Origin: Cyanophora paradoxa
Taxonomy: Eukaryota > Glaucocystophyceae > Cyanophorales > Cyanophoraceae
Length of the DNA: 64,000 nucleotides
Assembly: GCA_004431415.1 (NCBI GenBank)
Contig: QPMI01000545.1
Coordinates: forward strand, 214,900 to 278,899
Reading direction: 5' to 3'
Shown: piece after piece, positions 10,967 through 22,351 of the stretch
How the letters are laid out: the number at the start of each line of letters is the position of its first letter
How positions within the stretch are numbered: position 1 is the stretch's first letter
Translations under genes and position numbers: made by a program
Notes under the pieces: generated by a model
Databases searched by the model: none
What the model was told of the DNA's origin: nothing
The model's input: the letters and a program-made list of their open reading frames with translations, nothing else

Positions 10967-13436
10967 TATACTCGAATCCGGCCGTGGGGACGGTGCGGTC
11001 CGCACTACGGTACCCTACGAACGGGCCCCCCTCCGGGGCCCGCCGGGCCGGGCCCCATGGGCCATGGACCATGACTCATGAGGGTTTGCGTCGCTCGACG
11101 GGAACGCGTCGACGTTGCCGTCGACTCCGACAAGTCGCCGTCGATCGCAACTCGCGAGTTGCCCTCGACGCTGTCAACCGATTAAAGCGGACTCGAGCGG
11201 CCAGCCTCGAGCTCAGGCTGCGCGCGGGGTCTACCCGGCTAGCCGATAGGAGGTGACTAGCACAAAATACTATGATACAGAATCAAGAGGGATCATGAGA
11301 AGGGACACGATCAGAAGAATGCAAAAGATAAGGAGAACGAGCACGAGGAGAAGGAGTAGAAGAGCTTAATTGCAAGGACGGTCGTAATTTCCCTCGTAAA
11401 TCGATATATGGAGTCACATTGGACCGGAGTAGACTCACTTGAAAAGGCTCACATTATATTGGACCGGAGTGTTATCCGATGATCGACGCGTATACGAGTA
11501 CGGTACGACCGTGACCGTCGCGATCGGACGTACGCGCCGCGGACCGCGGTCCGCGGTACGTATACGTATACGTACGTACGCCGCGCGCCGATCGCGAACG
11601 CCCGGCGCCGGCGGCCGCGGATCCGGACCGCGGTACGCGTACGCGTCGACTCGTTAAACGTTCGATATCGATCGATATATCGCGTTCGAATTCGCGTAAA
11701 TACTAATATACTATGATAAAAATTCAAAAACATTCACGTCCAGGAAGACGTCGCGATCGACGTCGACGTCGACCCCTTTCGAATTCATGTACCAGTAGAC
11801 TGGCAGTAATAGCCTAGTAGGTCCAGTACGTTACTGTACGTATACCCGCTAAACTACCCGCCGCAGCCTCCAATTCACGCACGCGAGTCGACGTCGGCGC
11901 CGGCGGCTCGGCCTCACCGCCGACTCGCGATCGGCGGCGAGTCGGCGCCGACTCGGCGAGTCGGCGGCTCGCCGAGTCGGCCTCACGATTCACGATTCAC
12001 GAACTTTCGGAATCACGATTCATGACTCCGGAATTCGGATCCGGCCCATCATGATCATCCGGGCCGAATGGCCCGAATCATCCCGGAGACTGGGCCGGAG
12101 TCCGACCGACTACTAGTACTACGGTACTAGTACTCCGACGTCGACCGACCATCCAATGCATCCATGATGATGAATAGCTATAGCTTGACATGATCCCCTT
12201 AAGCTTAAAATTCTTATCAGTGTAGGCTGTGTTAGCCTGTGTAGCGGCACTGCTGCGGCAGTGCTGCGGGCCTGCGGCACTGTACGGTCTGTACCGTGTT
12301 ACCGCCGGGCCGGTTGCAATTGGTCCGTGTAACGTAACATGTACACATAAATACTGGACTCACTTAATTAACAGAGTCCCAAATTAACAGACCGAAATTT
12401 TGACATAGTCTGTTAATTTGGCACTCTGCTAATTTGCTGCTGTTCAGTACGTATACGTACTAGTCGTCTCATACAATCTACCCCCCAACATTAGCGCACC
12501 ATACAAGCCAAAATTAAATTGTTTAGTCTGCTAATTTAATTGGGACTCTGTTATTTCGCCTATAATTATAAGGGATCCGGATCGGAGGGCCAGATTTTAA
12601 AACCTGTTATAATTAATTAACGGGCTGTTAATTTAGTGTAACACGGACGTTACACGGTAGTCTGTCACAGTGTAGCGGCAGTGTACCGGTAGGCTGTGTA
12701 TAGCCTGCGCAAGCTGGTCGGGTCGATCGCAAATTCGAATTCGCAATGGCGCACTCATCAGTAAATTGCGTTTAGGATGCTCCATGCTCGATTGACGCCG
12801 GCATGGCCATGGCATGGCCATTCGAATTCGTTCGAAGCTCGGCGCGCATGGATCGATATCGGAATGCCATCATGGATATCGGATATTCCGTCGCCAATGA
12901 CTCGCCAAGAGTCGCCATCCGACTCGATGATCCGAGTCGACGACGACTCGACGTCGACGTCCATGCGTGGAATATTTAATCCGGCGACCGACCGGCGTAT
13001 ACGAACGTATGCGCGTGAATCCGCGCGCGCATGCACATATATGGCCAATTCCAGGCCAAAGCGTTGGCCGCGCGCGCCGGCCCGCGCGCCCGGCCCGCCG
13101 CGCGGCCGATTCCCGGAGTCCGATGTCGATGGTAGTCGATCGCGATCATCATGATCATCGACGCGATGAGATAGCTATAGCGCTATAGCTGCCAGCGGAA
13201 CGCTTTTGGAAGTGCAGGCTCCGCATCTGCAGCTACACGTATTCGGCGTTCCGCCGGCGCCTCATCTCCTTCTCGCGCCAGCTGGCAGCAGGGAGCAGCG
13301 CTGCATTTCCCGCCGAAGATCGCAGGAATCACTCTCTCTGCGCTTTCCCCAGCCCGGCCGTCTTACTTCAGCCGCCACCGCCGTCGTTTCCTTGCGATCA
13401 CCCACGGCCGCGCCGTTGATCGGCGCCGGGAGAACC
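10967..13436. other. Gene-free region rich in palindromes and short repeats
   Basis: About 2.5 kb with no convincing coding frame. 11,500-11,660 is a dense mix of ACGTATACGT and CGCG palindromes. 11,880-11,990 repeats GAGTCGGCG/GCCGACTCG units that could fold on themselves. 11,990-12,030 repeats ACGATTCACGA. 12,780-12,960 again has GACTCG/CGAGTC palindromes. Base composition is clearly less GC-rich than the neighbouring genes. No tRNA, rRNA or transposase was seen. Confidence 0.6.
12220..12710. repeat. AT-rich island with imperfect inverted repeats, possible non-autonomous transposon
   Basis: The core repeats TTAATTAACAGAGTC / GACTCTGTTA and CTGTTAATTT in both orientations (for example near 12,365-12,435 and 12,520-12,640). 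It is flanked on the left by GTGTAGCGGCAC and GGTCCGTGTAACG (12,238; 12,320) and on the right by GTAACACGGACGTTACAC and GTGTAGCGGCAG (12,637; 12,670). The opposed flanks resemble degraded terminal inverted repeats. There is no coding capacity. A MITE-like origin is a guess. Confidence 0.35.
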
Positions 13437-14491
13437 ATGGCGCGCTGGACATACGCGTATCACTTCCGCAACCGGCGCGGGAACAATGCGGCGATCATGC
13501 TGCGCGACGGCCGTGATGGCGTCCCGCGCACGCAGTCCGGCCCGTGGCTCGACCTCATAGGTGCGAGCCTTCGAGAAGTCTGGTTTAGTTGTTGCCGCCA
13601 AGTCCTGCCTCTCGCAGAGGCCGTGGCGAGCGCTTTCCGCATCCCATACCTGGAACTCCTTCGCAACCCGAACTATGACACTGTCGACGCTCTTCAGCGG
13701 CTCACCTTGACGTGCGCCTCCTTCGATACTGCTCGCACTGAAGCGCATGCGGTGTAATTTCTGACGCGCCCTCCGCGCGCAGTGGGCACTACTACATGCC
13801 GCCCGGCCAGAACATCCCCCTGAACGAGCGGCGCTTCCGCCTGCCGGGCAACGCGGCGCGCATGCGGGAGCGGGCGCTGCTGTGCAAGATGAACGGGTGG
13901 ATATCGGAGGGGCCCCTGCCGGGCGCCTCGCGCTTCGACGGGCTCCTGGACGCGCACGACCTCTGCGCCCCCTCGACGCCCCTCAAGGTCCTCTCCGACC
14001 GGGCCTGGCCCTCCCCCCGCAAGCTCATCCGCGCCCGCTACGGCTCCGAGCTGCCCGACTCCGATTCCGAGCAGCCGCCCCACAAGCGCCCCCGCCGCTT
14101 CTGCGACCTCGCCGCCGCCTCCTCCTCCTCCTCCGCCTTCGACTCGGCCCCATCCCACTGCCACGCGGAGGCGCCCTGCGCGCCCGCGCCCTGGCCCCCC
14201 CTTCCCCCCGTCCAGGCCCCCCCGCAGGCCGATCGCGACGCCGGATTCCTCCCCCGGCTCGCCGACGCCTCCCCCCCCTCCGCCTTCTCCACCCCCTCCG
14301 CCTCCGGCTCCTTCTTTACTCCAGCCGGCCCCTCCTCGCCCGCCCCGCAGTTCTTCGATCCCTGCCCCGGCCCCGCAGCCTTCGCCTGCCCCTTCGCCCT
14401 CCCGGCCTCCTGCGCATGGGCAGGGGCACCCTTCGCCCCGGACTTTCGCTTCTACAATCCGCCCGCCCAGCTCGCGGGCGGGTACTCGTAG
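13437..14491 (+). CDS. Unknown protein with nuclear-localisation-like patch and Pro/Ser/Ala-rich C-terminus
   Basis: ATG at 13,437 opens an exon reading MARWTYAYHFRNRRGNN. An intron follows near 13,560. Later coding segments include AVASAFRIPYLELLRNPNYD (13,620-13,680), then after another intron YYMPPGQNIPLNERRFRLPG (from about 13,790). A basic patch PPHKRPRR near 14,077 looks like a monopartite nuclear localisation signal. The remainder is Ser-, Ala- and Pro-rich with aromatic spacing (FFDPCPGP, APDFRFYNPP), ending at a TAG at 14,491. No family recognised. The composition resembles nuclear regulatory proteins with a disordered activation-type tail, which is inference. Confidence 0.45.
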
Positions 14492-14925
14492 CCGTCGCTT
14501 TCGCTGCCCACAGCGAAGCTTCCTCAATGTGCTCTAGTAGGATTTTTCAGCGTACGAAGGCAGTCTCGTGCTCAGTTGTTCCTATTTAAATTATTTGAAC
14601 GCTTTTCCAACTTCAATTTTGAAACCACCGTCAGACTCGGCGAGATTCAGACTATGCCAGGCAGCCTCGCAGGCAGCTTGCGATTTAAAATGATGTATAC
14701 GTAATTATAACGGCTATCCGCATGCTCCACGGTATACCAAACTCCATTGCCACTCCCAGAGAACTGCCGAGCGCCGTCCGGCCCCCCGCGCCCTGCCATG
14801 CCGTGACCCGGCGCAGCTGCAGCCCCGCAGCGCCTCGCGAACTCGCGGAGCCCTCTCCATAGATACAGAGCACCGGCCCGCTCGCGGCTGCTCGCGGATG
14901 CTCCCCAGGGCCTAGCTAGGCGCTT
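14492..14925. other. Spacer between convergent genes; nothing recognised
   Basis: This is the 3' flank of the plus-strand unknown gene and of the minus-strand STPGR gene. It contains an AT-richer patch at 14,580-14,710 and no supported gene or structure. Confidence 0.5.
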
Positions 14926-16387
14926 CTAAAACCTCCTCGCGCTCCCGAAGGTCCAGGACGGCTTCGTCTTGTTCTGGTACGCCGACTGGAACTCCTCTTT
15001 CGGCTTGTAGATCGGGCCTGCGCGCCGCGCGCCGTGCCCGTCGGTACAGCGCCGGAGACTTTCAGAAGCCGCGGCTCGAACGGACCTGGGCTGTTTACTG
15101 CTAAGAATTGGGCGGTGTGCTCCCTCCCGAAGTACTGCGCCCGCGCCGGCTGCTCGGCTGCCACCGGCCGCTGCGCCGCCGTGCCGAACTTGAAGGCAGC
15201 CGCGCACGTCTGCGCGGGGCCGCCCACGGCGCTCAGGGCGGGGTCGGGGCGCGGGCGGGGGGCCGGGGGCGCTCGCTCGCCTGCGACTGGTCCGTCTGCT
15301 CGGGCTCCCCGACGAGCTTTGGGAGGTCGTACGCCCCCGGGCCCGGCGTCGTCTCCGCTGCGCGAGCGGGAGCAGTCGGCGCCCGCGCCGCCGGCCGCCG
15401 GCAGGCCGCGGGACGTCGACAGGGCCCCCGCACCTTTGGACTTGGGCGGGGCGCGCTGCGGGGAGGTGCCGAACCCGAAGGCGGGCGGGGAGCGGCGGAC
15501 GGAGGCGTAGTGCAGGTCGGGCGTGTAGGCGCCGGGGCCCACGTTCGAGACCTTGGGCCGCGACTTCGCCGTCCGCATGGAGCCGTCCTCGGGGTGCGGC
15601 CGCTGCGGCGCCGTCCCGAACCGGTGGCTCGGCGCCCCCCGCAACGAAATGTCCGTCTCCGATCCCACCGCCGCCCTCAGCGCGTAAGAGCCCGGGCCCG
15701 GGCTGCTGGCTGCGCCCGGCCGCCCCGTCAGCCGCGGCGCCCCCGCGCGGGAAGGCCGACGCCGGACGCACCTCCGAGCACCGATCCCCGGTTCGGTCCG
15801 CTACCAAACACGTGTGAGGGACTCCTCCTGTAACCGTTCTGGCCCTCGCCGCCGACTGTGGACCTGATCTTGTAGACCGGCCCTGGCGCATAGCTGGTCC
15901 GTATCGCGTCCTCGATGAACGTTATGCCAGTGCTGCGGCGCGCGCTCGTTAGGGCGGTCGGCGTTCCTCGCGGGCCCGCGGGGCGGCTTGCCCTTGTATG
16001 GACCACGCCGGGGCTTCACTCAAACTGTTCTGCACATACGGCGCCTTGCCTACGTAGGTGCCCAGATCATACTGCAAAAGAGGTCAGACAACGTCGACGT
16101 CGAGAGCTAAGCTTAGAGCTCGGCGAGGCGTCAGCAGCCCTCTCGATTGCAGCGAGATCGCTACATAGCTAGACCCGCAGCTTAGACAAGATCCCTTCCG
16201 ACATCTAATGGCGCGTTGGGCCTGCGGGCTGCTGGCGCAAGCATACCTGGCCCGGGCCAGGCGCGTTCTTGTCCGGCTGCGCGACAGAGAAGGACGAGAA
16301 GCTTTCCATCGATTCCCTCATCCTCTCTTGCCGGGACGCGCCTCGGCTGCCGGGCGGCTGTGGGGAAACGGGGGAGCCCGCCTGCAT
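14926..16387 (-). CDS. Sperm-tail PG-rich repeat (STPGR/SHIPPO) protein
   Basis: Several exons carry the PGPG-x-Y signature of STPGR proteins that bind axonemal microtubules: APGPGQ joined by splicing to YDLGTYVGKAP (exon boundary 16,250/16,062), SYAPGPVYKIRSTVGG near 15,870, VGPGAYTPDLHYAS near 15,520 and GPGAYDLPKLVGEP near 15,330. Between them are the family's usual FGTSPQR/FGTAPQR motifs (for example FGFGTSPQRAPP). The C-terminus reads SWTFGSARRF and stops at 14,926. The start at 16,387 gives MQAGSPVSPQPPGS. Some frame changes between exons may be small indels. The gene implies a flagellated cell. It diverges from the Mut7-C gene with about 110 bp between the two starts. Confidence 0.75.
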
Positions 16388-16499
16388 CGCAAGGTACTCT
16401 GCTGTACAACTGACGCGCGGCAGATGGCTTTCCCAATCGCTTGTTACAGTTTAGATTGATGCTGTCGCGGAATAGGGTTTGAGCTCGTACCCCCTAGAG
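16388..16499. promoter_or_regulatory. Short divergent promoter interval (STPGR / Mut7-C gene)
   Basis: 112 bp separate the ATG of the minus-strand STPGR gene from the ATG of the plus-strand Mut7-C gene, so both promoters must lie in or overlap this interval. No clear TATA element was seen. Confidence 0.4.
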
Positions 16500-18147
16500 A
16501 TGAAAGCCGACCCGCCGCAGACGCCTGCCGCGTCCCCTGACAGCGCTGACGCGTTCACTTGTACGCAAAATGCGATCCGCTGCAAACCCGTCGAGGAGCC
16601 AAAGTTCGCCGTCGACTGCATGTGCGTCTGGCCCAGCTAGCCTGCCGCCCGCGCCATGCAGCGCTTCTCCCAACGCAATCTAAGCCGTTCGAATTCGCAG
16701 GCTGGGACGCACGGCTCGGCTTCTGCGGTGCGCCGGGTTCGACGCCTTCTTCGCGCCCACGAACCAGAAAGAGGCGCTCGCTGCGAAGGCGGAGGATGAG
16801 GGACGGTGCGCCGTCGCTAGCGCTGTGCACGCGCACACCTGTCGCCCGCCGGTCTTGCAAGCGTGCCGTCGCCGTGTACGTACGCACCCTTTTCCCTCCT
16901 CGCAGCGTGATTATCACGCGGGACGTGTCAATCGAGAGCCTTCTCAAGCGCCGCGTGCTGGACCGCGAGGGGAAGCTGGTCGCGATTCCGCCGCGAAGAA
17001 GTCCTGGCCAGGGGCCGCGCCCGATCCTGTTCAGCGACCCAGGCCTCCTCGGGGACAGCGACGAGGACGACTGCGACGAGGACACAGATCCAAGCGACGC
17101 AGGCCTTTCTCGCAACCGCGCACGGTCTAGGAATAGGGTGCGGCTGCGTTCGTTCCCGTTCTGCTGCTGCGGCTTACTGGCGAGCCCCACAGGCGCTCGT
17201 GAAAGCCGTTCCCAGCGATCGAATACCCCGTGTGAGCGCGCCTCTTGCTAGTCTTGCCATTGGGCGTTCGCACGCCTTGCGCCGCGTATCTGAAATCCGG
17301 CGCAAACGCAGGTCGTCGTTGTGACCGCGGAAGACGCGAGGGACCAGGTCGGTGCGCGACGCTCCCCTTGTTCTATGGAACGGGCCCCTAGATCTGCGCT
17401 AAAAGATGGCGCGTAACCACAGATGAGATCCTACGCGCTTTGAACGTGCACGGTGAGCGCGCCCTGCAGCCTGCGGCGGGTCGACTCTTCAGGCGTGACG
17501 CATTCAACGAATCGACCGCAGTTCAGTTCGAAAACCTCTTCTCGAGATGGTGAGCCCAGAGCTGCAGCTTCTGTCGCCCCGGCCCGCGAACGCCGTGCGC
17601 TCACGGCGCGCCGCGCAGCGTCAAGTGCTGCGGGGCCAAGTGGCTCTCCGTCACCCCGGAGCATGCTCGGGTGCGTGCTGGCCATGGCCATGGGACCCTC
17701 CGGCCCGAGAGCGAGGTGCTGGCCGCTGCGCTGACCGCCGGGCACCGGCCGGCGCGCCCTCAGTCCGTGGGGATCAGTGAGAGGACCTTGTCGAGGGTGC
17801 GTGCCCCGCCTGCCTTCTCGGCCGCTTCCCTCCGCTGTATCTGACGCCTTCCAGCAGGTCTCTCAGTTCTGGGCGTGCGGCGACTGCGGGTGCATATTCT
17901 GGGAGGGCAGGCAGTTCCAGGGGTGTGTGCACGCGCGCCGCGCCCTGCCGCGCCGGCACACGCGTTCGTTTACCGCTCCCCGCGCCGCTCACTGAGCGTC
18001 CTGCCCCGCAGCGCGATGGACTGGATGACGGAGCGGCTGTGCCGTCTCGACTGCGGGCGGGGCGGGGCGGGGGCCCCCGTGGGGGCGCCCGGGCAGCAGC
18101 GTGCGTCTTTACAGGAGGATCTGCAGGCGAGGCCGGACTCTCATTAA
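16500..18147 (+). CDS. Mut7-C RNase-domain protein
   Basis: Exons can be joined into the Mut7-C (PIN-like RNase) layout. Exon 1 from ATG 16,500 ends EEPKFAVDC. After an intron comes MLGRTARLLRCAGFDAFFAP (about 16,700-16,760), matching the family's opening D-x-ML-x-x-x-A-x-x-LR-x-x-G-x-D. The next exon begins VIITRDVSIESLLKRR (16,908), the conserved (L/I)TRD motif, followed by an acidic insertion (DSDEDDCDEDTD). VVVVTAEDARDQ lies near 17,312. A cysteine pair near 17,560 (CSFCRPG) and FWACGDCGCIFWEG (17,870-17,905) fit the zinc-binding C-x-x-C motifs of this family, and AMDWMTERL (18,016) follows the last. Exact borders between 17,330 and 17,860 are uncertain. Expected activity is RNA cleavage; the substrate is unknown. 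Confidence 0.65.
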
Positions 18148-18375
18148 TATTGAGGCCAGACGCTGCACATTCCCCGCCCTCTTTTTTCTATCGTGCCCTA
18201 CTCGCATGCCGCCGGCCGCAGCCGCGCCGGCGCCGGCGGCGCTAGTTCTGGCCGCGCACGCGCGGCGCCGGCCACCACCGGGTCCGCTTGAGGTACTCTC
18301 AGTATCAATTAGCTATAGTTATACTGTTCAAAAGGTACAGCGCGTGATTATAGGCCGCTGAGCGCTAGCTTGATC

Positions 18376-21300
18376 ATGAGCCCGGCGGGAGTCGTTGGAC
18401 CCGGAAGTTGGCCTGAACCGACCAGGGGGGGTACCCTCGTCCCGCGCGCAAGTTCGTTGGGAGACGCTGCGGCCAGCAGCTGGCCTTTCGGGCAACCAGC
18501 AGCGATGCAGTCGGGCAACTTCATCCTCCCGACAGCAATCGCAGTGCTCCACACCTCGCGGCAGAATGCTGATCTCACATCGGTTATGCCGCGCATGCAC
18601 ACCCAGGAGGGATGCATGGGCGTTCGTTACCACGAGCCTTCCGACAACTGGATGATGTTCTTCAAGACGCAGGCCCAGCGCGATGCTTTCGTTGCTAGTT
18701 CGCCCTTCCCAGCCACGTTGTGGCGCAGCGGAACGAAGACCAGCGTACCGCTTCAGATTTCCGCATACGATAGCCCCGATGCGAACAGCTTACTCATCGC
18801 CTGGATGAAGACGGTCCGGCGCGATAACAAGACACCCGACCAAGCCGCTGCGGCCTCGGGTCGCTCTGCTGTGGCGGATGACGATGACAACATTCCTCTC
18901 CCCACCCAGACTCCTGCCCCTACGCCCCCGGTGCCGTCCCGCCACGAGTCGCCCTTGTTTTGGAGGCGCTCAGCTAACATCTGTTGCCTGCGCTTTCGCT
19001 CCGTTTTTATGAACAGCCTCCAGCCTTCCTCGCTGCAGCCGCGGCGCAGCATGTTCGTTCGCCCCGGCCTCCGAGCCCTCATCGCTTAACGGCCCGCCCG
19101 CGCAGTCTTCAACCCCTCAGCCCGGCTTCCAGAGCTCTCAACGTGAGCGGTTTTGTAATCTCTTCGTGCATATTGGGAAGCGCTAAGGAAAAGTCGCTAC
19201 GCAGCCCTCGAGGACTCCCAAGTCAGTGCCCGCGGCGGTCCCCCGCTGGACAGCTCCCAGATCAGACAGCAGCAGCAGCTTCAGGCATGCTCTTCTATTC
19301 TGCTTTTCCATTTCGCACCTTTCCTAACCGCGGTTTCGAATCGGCAGGCCGAGATGCGCAGGAAGCTGGCGCGCCACCTGATGGAGCTCGAGAACGAAGT
19401 CCAGACGCACATCTCGCGAACTTCGGGGCGGGGTTTGGATGGCAAGCCGGCGGCGAACGCGCTGGTGTTCTGCTGCTTCCCGAACCCCGCGCACCCGGAG
19501 CTCGGGCGCCAGCCGAAGCCCCGGAACTGGGACTGCATCACGTCGGACCTCACTCCCCGCATCGACGGCGTCGACAGGCCGCCCACGGTCAAGCACATGC
19601 AGCAGCTCCGCGGCGACATCTCGCTCGTGATGGAAGTGCGCTCGGGGCTCTTTGGCGGTTCTTTCTTCCGCTCTTTCGCGCCTCACGCGCAGCGCGCTGC
19701 AGGTGCTCCAGCGTAAGGAGCAGGACGAGGAGAACAACGCGGTCGACAAGCAGAGCACCGAGGGCCGCATTGGCACGCTTGTACAGGTCCGTGCGCCCGC
19801 GCCCCGGCTCCCTGCCAGCCGGGCGAGCGTCCTCCGCAGAGGATAAAGACGGAGAGCGAAGAGACGGCGCTCAAGCAGTCGATCGACGACCTGCACAGGA
19901 TCGCCGCCCACTCCGGTGACGCCCCCGCCGCGCCGCGCGGCCCCGCGCGCCTCGACCCGGCTGACCTCGGCGTGCAGAGCGGAACAAGGTCATGATTCGC
20001 GACGCGGGAGCCATCCCGCCGCTCGTCGGCCACCTGCAGGTGCCCTCCCCGTCCATCCTTGGCCGCCCGGCCGCCCGCCGAGCCGCCCCGCCAGAGCCGG
20101 AGCGAGACCGTCAAGCGGAGCACGGTATCGCTCCTCGCGCGGCTCGCCAACATCGGTGCGCGGGGCCGCCGCCCGCCCCGCCCGGCCGCCGCTGACCGCC
20201 TCTGCCCCTCCAGAGCGCTGCAAGACGGCGATCCGCGACGCGGGTGCCATCCAGCCCCTCGTCGAGCTGCTCGGCTCGCGCGTCGAGGTCCGGCCCGCCC
20301 GGCGTCCCGCCCCCCGCCGCGGCTCTCCCGGCGCCGGACCCACGCCGGCCCGCGCAGGTGCTGCAGGAGAAGTCCGCGTCGATCCTGGCCAAGCTCGCCG
20401 TCAACGACGTCGACAAGAAGCTCATCCGCGACGCCAAGGCGAGTTTGCGCGCCGCCCGCCCCCCGCCCCGCACGCCCGCCCCCGCCCGCCCTCCTGAGGC
20501 GGCCGGGCGGCGCAGGGCATCCCGCCCCTCGTGCGGCTGCTCTCCTCCCAGAACGAGGCGGTCCAGACGAGCGCCGTCGCCGTCCTCGGCAACCTCGCCG
20601 TCAACGGTGCGCGCCGCGCCTGCGCACGCGCGCGGCGGGGCCGGCGCCGGGGCCGACGCTGGGCGCGGCGGGCGCGGGGCAGAGCGGAACCAGGAGGACA
20701 TCCGGGAGTCCGGGGCGATCAACCCGCTGGTTGCCCTCCTCGGCTCCCGCAACGAGATCCTGCAGGAGAAGTCCGCCGGGGCCCTCTGCAACCTCGCCTA
20801 TAACGGTGACCGCCCTGCCGACCCCGCGCCGGCCGCGCGCCGGCCGCGCTGACGCCGCCGGCTCGCAGACAAGAACCAGGAGGTGATCCGGGAGGCGGGG
20901 GCGATCCCGCAGCTGGTGCGCCTGCTGGCCGCCCGCAACGAGCTGGTGCAGGAGAACGCCGCCCGTGCCGTCTGGTACCTCGCCGCCAACGGTGCCCCGC
21001 CCCGCCCCGCCCCGCCCGCCCGGTGGCCGACTCGGCCGGGGCCAGTGCGCAACGAGGAGTACATTCGGGACGCGGGCGGTATCCCGCCGCTCGTGAAGCT
21101 GCTCGCCTCGGGCAACGAGTCGATCCAGCTCAACGCCGCCGGCGCCATCGCCTACCTCGCGCCCAACGGCACGCCCCCGCCCGTCGCCCGGCCGGGCCCT
21201 CAGCAGCCCCTGTGACGCTTGGTCGGGGCGCAGAGCGCAACCAAGACACGGTGGCGGAGGCGGGCGGCATCCCGCCCCTCATCGCCCTCCTCAAGAGCCG

Positions 21301-22132
21301 CAACGAGAAGCTGCAGGAGAAGGCCGCCAGTGCCTTCCGGTACCTCGGCCGCTCCGGTGCGCCCGGCCCCGCGCCGCTCGGGCTCTGCAGGCCGCCGCCG
21401 ACGGCCCGCCCCGCCCCGCGCCGCGCCGCGCCGCGCAGACCGGAACAAGGAGCTGATCGTGTCGGCGGGCGGCATCCCGCCCCTCGTCGCCCTCCTGAAC
21501 TCGCCCAACAAGAACGTCCAGGAGAGCGCGGGCGGCGCCCTCGGCAACCTCGCCGTCTCCGGTGCGCCCGGCCGCGCCCCGAAAGCCCTCCCGCCGGCCG
21601 GGCGCCGACGCGCCGCCACGCAGACAAGAACCAGGAGATCATCCGGGAGGCGGGCGGGATCCCTCCGCTGGTGGCGCTGCTGCCGACGTGCACGGAGCCC
21701 GGGCGCGTCGGGCCCCTGGTCGCCCTCTGCAACCTCTCGGTCAACGACCGCAACAAGGAGCTCATCGTGCAGGCCGGCGGCATCCGGCCCCTCGTCGCCC
21801 TCCTCGCCTGCCGGGACGAGACCGTCCAGGGCTGCGCCGCCGGCGCCCTCCAGAACCTCGCCGTCTCCGACCGCAACAAGGACCTGATCCGCGACGCCGG
21901 GGGCATCGGGCACCTCGTGCAGCTCCTCCAGTCCCGCAACGAGACGATGCAGATGCACGCCGCCGGGGCGCTCCGGTATCTCTGCGCCACCGCCGAGGGC
22001 CGGAGGGTCCTCAAGCAGAGCAACGGGATCCCCGTGCTGGAGCAGCTCCGCCAGTCCCGCAACAGCTACGTCTCCAAGTGCTCCGTCCTCATCCTCAACT
22101 CCTTCGGCAAGAGCTACCGCCCCGCGCGGTGA
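18376..22132 (+). CDS. Armadillo-repeat protein, one exon per repeat
   Basis: The N-terminal exon (ATG 18,376 chosen; 18,505 is an alternative) encodes a globular stretch with GVRYHEPSDNWMMFFKTQAQ. Short exons follow with a Gln-rich helix and RRKLARHLMELENEVQTHI (19,352-19,410). From about 19,990 to 22,070 there are at least nine armadillo repeats with the recurring pattern I-R-x-A-G-x-I-P-P-L-V-x-L-L, for example IREAGAIPQLVRLLAARNEL (20,886) and VSAGGIPPLVALLNSPNK (21,462). Each of the first repeats is closed by an intron at the same place (after the N-L-A-x-N-G motif, donor GTGCG). The last three repeats are uninterrupted. It ends KSYRPAR at 22,132. Armadillo arrays bind protein partners. 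The closest known type would be plant/protist ARM proteins of the Vac8/PUB kind, and the partner is unknown. Confidence 0.75.
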
Positions 22133-22351
22133 TCGGCGCCGCCCCGCCGCCGAGGGGCGGCCGGGCGCGTGCGCGGCCGAGCCACGGCCCGCCCCGCCCC
22201 GCCCGACGCACATGCACACGCACATGCTGGCGAGTTGCCGCCCCCGCACCGCAACGCGGGCGCGCGCGCTCCCCGATACCCCCATTACTAGATTCCACAC
22301 CAGTCGTCCAACCTATTAAACGTCGTGCTCACGTAGTAGTTTTGTCTTATT

